A DNA stretch of 64,000 nucleotides from Caecitellus pseudoparvulus (Eukaryota; Bigyra: Bicosoecida): assembly GCA_965644315.1 (NCBI GenBank), contig CBFFRQ010000047.1:32756-96755 (forward strand). Direction: 5' to 3'. The position numbers and the translations under genes were made by a program. The number at the start of each line of letters is the position of its first letter. The first letter of the stretch is position 1. The notes under the pieces were generated by a model. It made no database searches. It was not told where the DNA came from and worked only from the letters and a program-made list of their open reading frames with translations. Shown here in pieces: positions 8,981 to 18,197 of this stretch.

Positions 8981-10645
8981 TCACAGCCGGGCCCGCATCA
9001 AAATGGAGCTTGCCAGGCGGGCGGCCCACTTGGCAGCAGGTGCAGACAGGCGGGGAGGGGGGCGGGGCGAGTGCCCACCGGACAGAGCTGCCTGGACCCC
9101 GGCGCTGGGGGGGCGTGTCCAGCCCCCCCCCTTGACCAGGTCCAGGTGCAGATGGCGCCCCAGCGCCGCAACTGCCTCCTGCCCCGTCGTGTCGTGAGGG
9201 GACACTTTGATGGTGTGCCACCCCACCCGCGCAGCAGCCTTGAGGTTGGCGCCCAGGTCGTCCAGGAACACAGTCCGCGCAGGCACAACACCCAGCGCCC
9301 CAGCCACGTGGCAGTACATGGCGGGGTCTGGCTTGCGCAGGCCCAGCTTGTAGCTTTCGAAGACGCCGTCGAACAGCGGCGCGATGGCACGCAGAACGGC
9401 CCCCGTCTCACCCGATGGGTCGGGAAAGTTGTTTGTGCAGATTGCGGTGGCGACGCCTGCTTGCCGCAGGTGCAGCACGGCAGTCAGCATGGCTGGGCGC
9501 AGCTGCATGTCACGCGTGATGCCGGCCAGCAACCCTACCCCTGAGACGCCAGGCAAGCCGTGGGCCTCGGCAGCCTTGCTGAAGGCCGTGTCAAAGCCAG
9601 GCAGGTCCAGCTCGCCCCGCTCCAGGCGCTGGAAGGGGCCCTCCTCACCCCCTCCCGCGATGAGCTTGCTCAGCGCCCCAGGCGGCAGCTGCAGCTCCCG
9701 CTCCACGCGGGACATGCCAGGAAAGGGGCTGGACATCAGCACGCCCCCCAAGTCGAACACGACGGCGTCCGCCACGCCGCCTGCCGTTGAGCCTGGCGCT
9801 GTTGCCTCGGTTGTTGCCTCGCCCCCAAACCCAGCGAAAGACCCGCCCCGCCCTGCACCAGCCGAGAAGGCAGCTGCGCCTGCGCGAGCCTCCGCCAGGC
9901 TGACGACGCCGTGTTCGTACTCTTTCTGCAGCGCCTCCGCCTGTGACGTGCAGTCGGCAGCGTCCTTCATGGCTGCCAGATCTCGCCGCATGCACGTCTG
10001 CGGGAAGGCGCACAGCTGCTCAGCCAGCGCCAGCGCCTCGGGCAGGGCTGCACCAGAGGGCACCAGGCGGTGCACCAGGCCCATGTCCAGCGCCTCTGCC
10101 GCCGGGACCGGGCGGCCCGTCAGCAGCAAGTCTGCAGCGCGAGACGCGCCCAACAGCGCCTGCAGCCGGACGGCGCCACCATCGATCAGGGGGACACCCC
10201 ATCGGCGGCAGAACACCCCAAGAACAGTGCCCTCCTCCGCAACGCGCAGGTCAGCCCACAGAGCCAGCTCCAGGCCGCCTGCCACGGCGTGTCCAGACAT
10301 GGCTGCGATGACGGGCTTGGACAGCCGCATGCGCGTCGGCCCCATGGGCGCCTGGGACAGCTGCCCATGCACAGGGGGCAGGGGAGGTTGCACAACGTTG
10401 ATGTTTTGTCCAGAAGCCACGGCCTTCAAGTCGGCGCCTGCACAGAACGTGCCGTGCGTGCCGGTCAACACAGCCACGCAGGCGTGCTCATCAGCATCAA
10501 ATGCCGCAAAGGCGCCGGCAAGCAGCTCAGCGGTGGGGGCGTCCACTGCGTTCCGAGCCCCAGGCCGATTCAATGCGATGATCCAAACCTTCCCATCATG
10601 CACCTTCTCCACCAGCACTGGTGCCTGGGAATCATCGCTTGCCAT
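8981..10645 (-). CDS. enoyl-CoA hydratase / ACAD10-type HAD fusion protein
   Basis: A single exon encodes 554 residues from ATG at 10645 to TGA at 8981-8983. Residues about 1-270 are a crotonase fold, with the oxyanion-hole segment FCAGADLK and the helix segment AVAGGLELAL, which keeps the first catalytic Glu. The second crotonase Glu position is replaced in GVFCRRWGVPLIDGG, a signature of one crotonase subfamily common in bacteria. Residues about 290-500 are a HAD-like domain of the ACAD10/soluble-epoxide-hydrolase N-terminal type: motif I FDLGGVL (Gly in place of the usual second Asp, as in ACAD10), motif II CTNNF, a KLGLRKPDP lysine motif, and FLDDLGANL. Motif I lacks the general acid/base Asp, so ordinary phosphatase activity is doubtful. 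The protein ends in MRARL; the last three residues fit the type-1 peroxisomal signal [SAC][KRH][LM]. Inference: a peroxisomal acyl-CoA-handling bifunctional protein. The stop lies 36 bp from the convergent gene at left. Confidence 0.9.
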   Translation of the reverse strand: MASDDSQAPVLVEKVHDGKVWIIALNRPGARNAVDAPTAELLAGAFAAFDADEHACVAVLTGTHGTFCAGADLKAVASGQNINVVQPPLPPVHGQLSQAPMGPTRMRLSKPVIAAMSGHAVAGGLELALWADLRVAEEGTVLGVFCRRWGVPLIDGGAVRLQALLGASRAADLLLTGRPVPAAEALDMGLVHRLVPSGAALPEALALAEQLCAFPQTCMRRDLAAMKDAADCTSQAEALQKEYEHGVVSLAEARAGAAAFSAGAGRGGSFAGFGGEATTEATAPGSTAGGVADAVVFDLGGVLMSSPFPGMSRVERELQLPPGALSKLIAGGGEEGPFQRLERGELDLPGFDTAFSKAAEAHGLPGVSGVGLLAGITRDMQLRPAMLTAVLHLRQAGVATAICTNNFPDPSGETGAVLRAIAPLFDGVFESYKLGLRKPDPAMYCHVAGALGVVPARTVFLDDLGANLKAAARVGWHTIKVSPHDTTGQEAVAALGRHLHLDLVKGGGWTRPPSAGVQAALSGGHSPRPPPRLSAPAAKWAARLASSILMRARL

Positions 10646-10789
10646 ACCTGATCAAGGCCACGGCGCAGGGCTGAGGCAGGGATTCCACTGGCCTGGCCGC
10701 CGCCAATGGCTTTGCTCTCCTTCACTCGGGGGAGTGCCCACGACCAGACACACCAAGCAGAAGGATCAGCCGACACGAAAATGCTGCAT

Positions 10790-12112
10790 TCACTGCGCTG
10801 CGCGCCAGACCACGTCCACCTCGTCGGTGCGGAAGCGCTGGGTGACCCATGACTCCGCCAAGCTGTGCGACACGCCGAACTGGTGGGCCTGGATGCCTGC
10901 CTGCGCGATCATGGCGCCGTTGTCAATGCAGTACCGGAAGTCCATGTCGAAGACCGACCCGCCTCTGTCCTTCACCATGGCCGCCATCATCTCCTGCAGC
11001 CGCTTGTTGCCTGCAAAGGGGAGGGGAGAGCTGTGTCGGCAAGGCAACGCAACGCAGCGCCGGCGCCTGGCGGCACGCACAGCCGACGCCCCCCACAATG
11101 AGGACCTCTTGCGCTCCAGAGTGCGCCATGGCCCGTTCTGTGATCTCCACTAGCATCGCAAACAGCGTCTCTTGCATGGAGAAGCAGAGGTCCGCACGGG
11201 AGACGCTGCCCGCCTTCAGCCCCTGCAAATACTTGCTCTTCGTGTACGTGACGATGCCAGAGAACGACACGTCCATGCCTTTCACCACGTAGGGCAGGTC
11301 TAGGAGCTTGCTCCCCCTGCGAGACCAGAGCGTGGCTGTGGTGCCTGGTCACCTGAGACAGCTGGGCTTGCACCGTCGCACGCACTTCTTTGCCTCCTGC
11401 TCGATGTTGTAGCCGGGCGAGGGGGCGTTGGGGAGCCCAACCAGGCGGGCAAACCTGTCCAAGCAATTCCCGATCGCGATGTCGATAGTCTCGCCGAAAA
11501 TGCGGTACCTGCGGTGCGGGACCATTTGGTGAAGGCATGGCTGCTGGATCAGCCGGCACGCCGGCCCACCCACCTGTGTTGGCTGTAACAGATGACCTGC
11601 GTGTTCCCACCCGAGACGTACAAGACAACTGGATTCACTGCTCCCGTCAACACGCGCCCCATCTCAATGTGCCCCACGCAGTGGTTCACACACACCAGCG
11701 GTACACGCCAGAGCTGCGAAAGCATGCGAGCCGCAACGGCGCAAGTCGTCAACGGCGCGCCCATGCCGGGACCTTTGGTGTAGCAAATGACATCCACATC
11801 ACTTGTCTTGAGCTTAGCTTCCGCGAGGGCCACCTTCACTAGAGGCACAACGTGCTGGGCGGGCAGCGAGGCTCAAGGTGACAGGCAAGGGCAAACCAGT
11901 TTCCGCAGCCAGCATCGTACCTTCTGGTGGTGCCACGCCGTCTCACGCGGCATAAACCCGGTGCCAGGAGGCGTGATGTACGTCTTTCTTGGGTTAGCCA
12001 GGATGTTGTACGACTCCCCATCCCACCGCACGATGCCCACGCCAACCTTGTTGGCGCTGCCCTCGATGCCCAGCGCCACCATGGGCTTGCCGGGGACGGC
12101 CAAGTTGGCCAT
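10790..12112 (-). CDS. OSGEP: tRNA N6-threonylcarbamoyladenosine synthase subunit KAE1/OSGEP
   Basis: KAE1 is the catalytic subunit of the KEOPS complex, which puts t6A on A37 of ANN-decoding tRNAs. Five exons (12112-11921, 11854-11574, 11508-11386, 11316-11081, 11010-10790) join to 350 residues, the usual length for the family. Visible hallmarks in order are [32 protein letters not shown], the metal-binding HxxxH in [79 protein letters not shown], and [15 protein letters not shown] near the end. The introns are 65-70 nt with donors GTACGA, GTGGGT, GTGCGT and GTGCGT. A second in-frame ATG at 12082 would give a start closer to that of animal OSGEP, so the first ten residues are uncertain. No mitochondrial presequence is evident, so this is the cytosolic form rather than the OSGEPL1/Qri7 form. 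Confidence 0.97.
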
Positions 12113-12235
12113 GTTCAAGACTAGACCTTTCTCACAGCACAAAAATGTGGAAGAGAAGGGCACCACTTGGCAGGTATGTATGAATTTGACTGGGCACTCT
12201 GCACTGCTCGACTCCAGTCAGCGCAGCCAGCCTGG

Positions 12236-14041
12236 TCAAAGGGGCTTCGCCGCCAGCGCCTGCAGTGTGTTGAGCCCAGACTCTCTTCGTGCCGGAGGCA
12301 CACCCCCTCGAGCTGGAGGCGCACCCCCTCGGGCTGGAGACGCACCCCCTCGGGCTGGAGGCGCACCCCCTCGGGCTGGAGGCGCACCCCCTCGGGCTGG
12401 AGGCGCACCCCCTCGGGCTGGAGGCGCACCCCCTCGTGCTGGAGGCGCACCCCCTCGTGCTGGAGGCGCACCCCCTCGGGCCGGAGGCGCGCCCCCTCGG
12501 GCTGGAGGCGCACCCCCTCGGGCTGGAGGCGCGCCCCCTCGGGCTGGAGGCGCACCCCCTCCAGCAGTTCTTGAAGGGGGGGGTTGTGTGGGAGACTGCG
12601 TGCCCCCTGTGGAGCGCACTCCCGGCAAAGCAGGTGCCGCAGTGGCAGAGGGCGCTGTCGAGGGCACAGACTGAGGGGACGAACCTCTTTGAGCCGAGGC
12701 CCGGGCAGGCAGGGAGGCAGCCATCTGTCTGGCCGTCTGGTCCTCCAGGAACGTCGCGTAGGCAGCGCCAAGTCCCTGTGTGTGCAGGAACAGCAGCAGA
12801 GTGTCCTCCCGCTGGCGCAGGGCTGAAGCCTGATCAGCCACCGCTGTCTGGGCGGACTGCAAGGCAGCCACGTCGGCGGCTAGGTTGGCCTTGGCCGTCG
12901 TCACCTGAGCGTACAGGGCCTGCAGTTGCTCGTTCTCAGCAGTCAGCTGGGCCATCCAGCTGGACCGCTCCGAGAGCAGCGCGTCACGGTCGGCAGCTGC
13001 AGCCTCCGCGGCGGCATGTGCGGCCTGCAGCTGGGCCTGCAGGATGGCCACCGCCTGGGGGACGGTGGCCTGGTCCTGCTCCCCTCCAGCCACGGCGGCA
13101 GGTCCGGGCTGCTGCATGGCTGCGAGCTGGGCCTGCACTGACGTCAGGGCTTGCATGATCTCGGGACTGGGAGGGGCTGGCACAGACGGCGCTGGAATGC
13201 CGGGCGCTGAGCGCGGTGAGCCGTCAACAGCGCCATGCAGTGGAGGAGAGGCGGGGGCAGGGGATGCGGCCACGCTGCTGGCCTCTGAGGGACTGGCGGA
13301 GCTGCCGCCGCGAGGGCCATGCGACGCCAACACGGGGGACACCTCAAATGCGCGTCTGGGCAGGCTCTCTTGGTCCACCGTGTGCGGATCCAGCTGCTTG
13401 GCGTGGGGGGGCGGCGTGGTGGAGGGCGCGGGTGGCTGTGCCCGCGACTGCAAACCAGGCCCGCGAGGCTGCCGCGTGCGGGCAGCAGGGGATGGCGTCC
13501 GTGCCTTAAAGCGGCGGCTGTAGGCGCCATGATCTCCTGCCAGCGTCGCAGGGCTCCCGTGGGAGCTGGACATCTGCACCAAGGGGACGTGCAGGCGGCT
13601 GTGAGTATGCGGAAATTGGATGGAAGTTGCAGGGTGACGCACCGTCCGCCTGCCCTCCTCCTTCTTCTTGCGGGCCAGTTCCTTGCTGCGCTGGTTGATG
13701 CGGGGCTGAAAAGTACACTCCGTCAAGTCCTCTGCTGCCTGTCCCACTTTGGCCGCGTGCAGGCGCGTCTTGCGCGCGCGCGCTCGCTGCATCTCGCGAT
13801 TGTACAAGTGCACCCCGGCGTTGCGGTGCGCAGAGCGCGCAGGGCTGCGGGACTTGCCGCCCCCCTGGCTGGCAGCAGGCGTGCCCAGTCCTGCCTCATG
13901 AATCATCTTCGCCAGCTCTTCGTACGATGCCTCATGCCCGACGTCATCCCGCTGCAGAAACTGCTGGGTCAGCGCTTCAAGGGGATCGGGAACGGCCGGC
14001 GCCGCCCCGCCCCTGCCGGCGCCCCGCCGCATGGCAGACAT
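12236..14041 (-). CDS. coiled-coil protein with GGAPPAR minisatellite, function unknown
   Basis: Read from ATG at 14041 (MSAMRRGAGRG) to TGA at 12236-12238, the frame is open for 601 codons. A 69-nt stretch at 13642-13574 starts GTGCGT and ends GCAG, has the size of the other introns here and is in frame. Its removal, which I favour, gives 578 residues. The N-terminal third is basic and contains a TECTFQPRIN-like segment, a short motif that recurs in many flagellar and cytoskeletal proteins. Residues about 350-480 are a long Ala/Gln/Glu-rich coiled coil (segments such as AQLTAENEQLQALYAQV). The C-terminus carries about 13 copies of a Gly-Gly-Ala-Pro-Pro-Ala-Arg heptad. An upstream Met at 14191 is possible but is preceded by no better context. 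The function is unknown; a structural or cytoskeletal role is only a guess. It lies upstream of and parallel to KAE1, with 123 bp between them. Confidence 0.72.
   Translation of the reverse strand: MSAMRRGAGRGGAAPAVPDPLEALTQQFLQRDDVGHEASYEELAKMIHEAGLGTPAASQGGGKSRSPARSAHRNAGVHLYNREMQRARARKTRLHAAKVGQAAEDLTECTFQPRINQRSKELARKKKEEGRRTVRHPATSIQFPHTHSRLHVPLVQMSSSHGSPATLAGDHGAYSRRFKARTPSPAARTRQPRGPGLQSRAQPPAPSTTPPPHAKQLDPHTVDQESLPRRAFEVSPVLASHGPRGGSSASPSEASSVAASPAPASPPLHGAVDGSPRSAPGIPAPSVPAPPSPEIMQALTSVQAQLAAMQQPGPAAVAGGEQDQATVPQAVAILQAQLQAAHAAAEAAAADRDALLSERSSWMAQLTAENEQLQALYAQVTTAKANLAADVAALQSAQTAVADQASALRQREDTLLLFLHTQGLGAAYATFLEDQTARQMAASLPARASAQRGSSPQSVPSTAPSATAAPALPGVRSTGGTQSPTQPPPSRTAGGGAPPARGGAPPARGGAPPARGGAPPARGGAPPARGGAPPARGGAPPARGGAPPARGGAPPARGGAPPARGGASPARGGAPPARGGVPPARRESGLNTLQALAAKPL
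12290..12560. repeat. 21-bp coding minisatellite, 12-13 copies
   Basis: Tandem 21-bp units of the form gcgcaccccctcgggctggag (written here in two parts: gcgcaccccct and cgggctggag) differ at only one or two bases each. On the minus strand each unit encodes the heptad GGAPPAR. The near-identity indicates recent expansion or homogenisation. Because 21 is divisible by three and the unit lacks stops, several other frames are also open across it; those are not genes. Confidence 0.9.
13574..13642 (-). other. candidate in-frame 69-nt intron
   Basis: On the minus strand this segment begins GTGCGTCACC, ends TTGGTGCAG and is 69 nt long. The donor is the commonest one in this window and the length matches neighbouring introns. 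It is divisible by three and free of stops, so it can be translated if retained. The encoded residues (His/Pro-rich) look unlike the flanking protein. Confidence 0.6.
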
Positions 14042-14457
14042 GTGAGAGTGCACTGGTGGGGTGGGAGTGCTGTGGCTGGTGTGCGCAGAGAGGGCAAGGA
14101 GTCGTGCGTCGCGCGCGGATGTGGGAGCCGACCGGCGCCGCCACTCAGCAGCCGGAGGGGCCCTCCACGCCACTTGAACCCCCCCACACAAGCCCCACCC
14201 ACACGAAGGTGGGGCTAGCAGCAGCGCCGGCAGCTCTCCTCAGCTAGGCTCACATTCCACCACACACACATTGCCTTCCCCGCGTCCCAGAGGCCTAGCA
14301 CCCTGTTGTGAACCAGTACGTACTGCAATGCAGCCTGGCGTGTGCGGCGGAGACGCCGAGACTTGCCAGCAGCACGCGCCCTCTGCTCCTGACTGCCCTC
14401 CCGCACGACGCACCCCTTCCCTCCCCTCACCAGGCTCCCATCCTACCACTCATCACC
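14042..14457. other. divergent intergenic region, 416 bp
   Basis: The region lies between the start codons of the coiled-coil gene (-) and eIF5A (+) and presumably holds both promoters. The part next to eIF5A is pyrimidine-rich (ctcccctcaccaggctccc), as expected of a transcribed leader. I see no clear TATA box, repeat or RNA gene. Confidence 0.6.
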
Positions 14458-15320
14458 ATGGCTGATCTTACCGTCGAGGCTGTCGTCTCTGGTGCGTGCA
14501 TCTGCGCTGGCGCCCCGGGCAGCTGCAGTGCACTGCACCTTGCCGCGGCTCAAGTGCAGGTGCCTCCCAGACCGTGCCTGTGCGCGCTGGTGAGCTGAAG
14601 AAGGGCCACTACGTCATGCTGAAGGACCACCCTTGCAAGGTGCGTGTCCAAGAGCGCCTGGGGCAGCTGCCTGTGGCCCAGTCCTGACAGCCCAGGAACA
14701 CAAACCGCCGCCGCCCGCCCTCCGCGACGTGTGCTGCGTGGGCCCCCTTCACCCGCTCTTGCCTCGCTCCACTGCAGGTCATTGAGCTGACCACCTCCAA
14801 GACCGGCAAGGTGAGCGCTGCGCCCGCGCGCGCGACACGTGCCTCGGCCTCTGCATCGGCAGCGTTTTTCACTGCCTGCCTCCACTCCCTCTTCAGCACG
14901 GTCACGCCAAGGCCAACATCACCGGCGTGGACATTTTCACCGGGAACAAGTACATGGATGTGTCCCCCACCTCCCACACCATGAGCGCCCCTGTCGGTGA
15001 GTGCCTCGACGACCAGGTGCTTGCTGGTGGGCGCCTCAGCCATGCACTCTGCGCCCCCTCCTCCGCCTTGACCAGTCACCCCCACTGAGTGGACCCTGCT
15101 GGATGTCAACACCGAGGACGTGAACGCCGATGGCCACTACGCCACCATGCTGCAGAACGCAGAGGGCGAGTCCCGCGAGGACCTCTTCCTGCCCACTGGC
15201 GAGGAGTACGAGAAGATGATGGAGGACTTCGAGTCTGGTGAGCTGGAGATCACCGTGACTGTCCTGTCCGCATGCGGCACCGACAAGATCATGCCCCAGT
15301 ACAAGTCCAACAAGGCCTAA
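14458..15320 (+). CDS. EIF5A: translation factor eIF5A
   Basis: Five exons (14458-14491, 14560-14639, 14778-14810, 14897-14996, 15076-15320) join to 163 residues. eIF5A binds between the ribosomal P and E sites and promotes peptide bond formation at difficult motifs and termination. The hypusine loop is intact: TSKTGKHGHAK, where the lysine after TG is the residue modified by deoxyhypusine synthase. An intron falls exactly after that lysine codon. Downstream, GVDIFTGNKY and the C-terminal OB-fold domain ending KIMPQYKSNKA are complete. The N-terminus (MADLTVEAVVSGASQTVP) is shorter than in animals and plants but ends with the usual GAS-T-P segment. The Kozak context is catcaccATGg. Intron donors are GTGCGT, GTGCGT, GTGAGC and GTGAGT. 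Antisense ORFs here are shadows. Confidence 0.97.
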
Positions 15321-15581
15321 AGTGCTGTGAAGGCCCCCCCCCGGCCGACAGTCTGGACCCCTCGAGCTACCTGGCACGTGCCAGTGGCGCGGGATGAATG
15401 CAATGCGGCAGCGGGGCAAAACACTCAAGTCACTGACACCATCACATTCGCTTCGCCCCCCTGCATGCTGGCTGCGCGGCTCCCCAACCTTGGCGCCTGC
15501 GTCCTGCGCGGCTGCTCCTTCTCAAACGACCTGCGCACGAGTGCACTTGCGGGAAGCCAGCCGTGCACCCCCTGCCTGCTC

Positions 15582-18197
15582 ATGGCAGGCATGGAGGCTT
15601 CCACGCCCCGCATCCAGAAGCTTGATCAAACAGTTGTGAATCGCATTGCAGGTGCGTGCGCCTGCACGCTGCTGGGCCCCCAGGCTTCCGCTCAGCGCCC
15701 TTGCGAAGGGGGAGCAAGTTCCGCAGCACTCCCTTGCGCGTTTTAATGTCCCCCCTCCCGCAGCGGGAGAAGTCGTCCACCGCCCCGCCTCAGCGCTGAA
15801 GGAGATGATTGAAAACTGTCTTGACGCGGGGGCGACGTCCATCGCTGTGACTGTGGAAGGCGGCGGCATGAAGTACCTGCGCGTCGCAGACAACGGGCAC
15901 GGCATCAAGGTGCGCCACACGCAGCTCTTGCCGTGCGAAGCCCCTGGCCATCCACACACCCCCCCCCCACGCGCGCGCGCGCTCCTCCCTTTCTTGGCCA
16001 GAAGGAGGACATGCACATCGTCTGCCAGCGCTTCACGACAAGCAAGCTGCAGGCCTTCGAAGACTTGGAGTCCATTGCCACCTACGGCTTCCGTGGGGAG
16101 GCGCTGGCCAGCATCAGCCACATCGCCCATGTGACCATCACGTCACGGACACCCAAAGCACCCTGTGCATTCATGGGGCGGTATGCAGACGGCGCCATGG
16201 TGACGGCAGCAGGCGCCCCAGCAAGTAAACCCACGCCTTGCGCCGGCAACACCGGCACGACAGTCACGGTGGAGGACATGTTCTACAACGTCCCTACCCG
16301 GCTACGAGCCCTGCGCTCAGCGTCAGACGAGTACAGGCGCATCCTAGACGTCGTGCAGCGGTATGCTGTGCACGCAGCTGCGCGGGGCGCCGCCTTCTCA
16401 TGCAAGAAGCGGGGTGGGGCCGCCGCCGACGTGCTCACACTGCCCGACAGCACCACCAAGCAGGCAATCGGGGCCCTGTACGGCGCGCCCATCGCAGGCG
16501 CCCTCATGAACGTCGCCATCACCTCAGACGCCGGCCAGGGCAGCCAGGACGAGGCGCCCGTCTTCACCGCCAAGGGCCTGGCCACGCAGGGCACCTTCAG
16601 CACCAAGACCTTCACCCTTATCCTCTTCATCAACCACCGCCTCGTCAGCTGCCCCAGCATCAAGCGGGCCATCGAGGCTGCCTACGTGGAGTACTTGCCC
16701 AAGCGCCGGTACCCGTTCGTGTACTTGTCCCTGGAGCTGCCCCCGGCCACCGTGGACGTGAACGTGCACCCCACCAAGCGGGAGGTGCACTTCCTGCACG
16801 AAGACGCCATCGTAGCAGCGTTGTTTGATCATTTTAGGGGCCTCCTAGCTGGTGGCAACGCCTCTCGCTCCTTCGCAACCCAGTCAGCCCTGCCGTTCAC
16901 GGGCACTGCGCTGCCTGGGTCCACCCCCGCCGACACCAGCGCGGACACCAGCTCCCTCTCCACCGCGACACCAGTGGCGCCCAGCCACAAGGTGCGCGTG
17001 GACTCCCGGGAGCAGCGCCTGGACGACTTCTTCACACAGACTGCCCCCGACACGCAGCGGGGTGCCGACCAGCCTGCCACGGGCGCTGCCGGCTCCCACC
17101 ACACCGCTCATGCCAGCGGGTGTGGCTGCGCCAGCGAGGGCGGGGGCAAGTACGACTTCGTGGCCACGTATGTCGAGGCATCCGTGAACAACACTGACCC
17201 TGCCCTGGCTGCCGCCAAGGCTGCCTCTCCTGGCAGGGTGGGGGGGAGCAAGCGGCCGCCGCCGGCCGGACACGACTCCGTGGTGGCGACGCGCTCAGCC
17301 AAGCGCTGCCGCCCCGCGTACATGAAGGCGGTGGAGCTCGCCTCCGTGCAGGCGCTGCTGAAGGACATCGCCCGCGACACGCACCGGGAGCTGCACGCGG
17401 CACTGCGCCACCACGCCTTTGTGGGCGTGGTGGACGCACACCACTCCCTGCTGCAGGCCGGCACCAAGCTGCTGCTGGTGGCCCACACCACCCTCGCACA
17501 GGAGATGTTCTACCAGCAGGCAATCCGCCTCTTCTCCAACAACATCTCCTTCGCCCTGCAGCCGGCCCCCAGCGTGAGGCGCCTCCTACGCCGTGCCCTG
17601 GCAGACCCCACCCTGGTGCAGGCGCCCGCCGCACCGCCCGCCAGCCTGGCGCAGCAGGGCGAAGCCTTGCTCCTGCAGCACGCCCCCATGCTGGCAGAGT
17701 ACTTCGGCTTGCACATCGGCAAGCCACCTGGGGACGAGGCGGCGGACGTGGTGGTGCTTGCATTGCCCCGCCTGGCTGACGGCCACACCCCTGAGCCTCG
17801 CAGCCTGCCGGGCCTCCTGGCAGACCTGGTGTGGAAGGTGGACTGGAGCGAGGAGCTGCCCTGCTTGAAAGGCGTGGCCACGGCGCTGGGCAAGGCCTAC
17901 GCTCAGCTGCCGCCACTTCGCGGGGTGGGGTCACCTGCGGCAGTTGTGCGTGACCCGGGGCAGCCCCAACCCCCCCACAAGGACAGCCAGCAGAGGGACA
18001 TCCGCGCAGTGGCTGAGGGCGATGCACAAGGCGAAGCAGCCCGGGCGGACCCTACAGGGGGCTGCTGGGTCATTGGCAACGTCCTCTTCCCAGCCATGCG
18101 CTCCGGCTGCTGCCCCAGCAAAGCAGCAGCGGCAGCCGGCAGTGCCCTGCAGGTGGCGTGCACCGAGCAGCTGTACCGCATCTTCGAACGGTGTTAA
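15582..18197 (+). CDS. MLH1: DNA mismatch repair protein MLH1
   Basis: MLH1 is the common subunit of MutL heterodimers that act after MutS recognition of mismatches and in meiotic crossover formation. Three exons (15582-15651, 15764-15909, 16002-18197) join to 803 residues. GHKL ATPase motifs are all visible: [11 protein letters not shown] (motif I with the Mg-binding Asn), DNGHGIK (II), [13 protein letters not shown] (III), [16 protein letters not shown] (IV). The transducer domain follows with FINHRLVSC and [15 protein letters not shown] variable Ala/Thr/Ser-rich linker spans roughly residues 350-500. The C-terminal domain ends in the family's invariant FERC, which in other eukaryotes completes the partner's endonuclease site. 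Two introns lie in the first 420 bp and the remaining 2.2 kb is one exon. The TAA stop overlaps the stop of TRAPPC2 on the other strand. A start at 15591 (second Met) is equally possible. Confidence 0.97.

Noticed and set aside
9384-11153. 589-codon plus-strand ORF opposite ECH-HAD and KAE1
   Set aside because: It runs antisense through two conserved genes and across KAE1 introns; no recognisable protein.
12290-12560. CRISPR-like array
   Set aside because: Units are contiguous with no spacers, lie in a coding frame, and the genome is eukaryotic. The same applies to the 87-bp array at 61790-62870.
12289-13158. plus-strand repeat ORFs (LGLEAHP and SGWRRTP repeats)
   Set aside because: Other frames of the 21-bp minisatellite; the minus-strand frame has the coiled coil and continuous coding outside the repeat.
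15969-15981. CG dinucleotide run as a Z-DNA or regulatory element
   Set aside because: It lies inside MLH1 intron 2, is only 13 bases long, and is unremarkable at this base composition.
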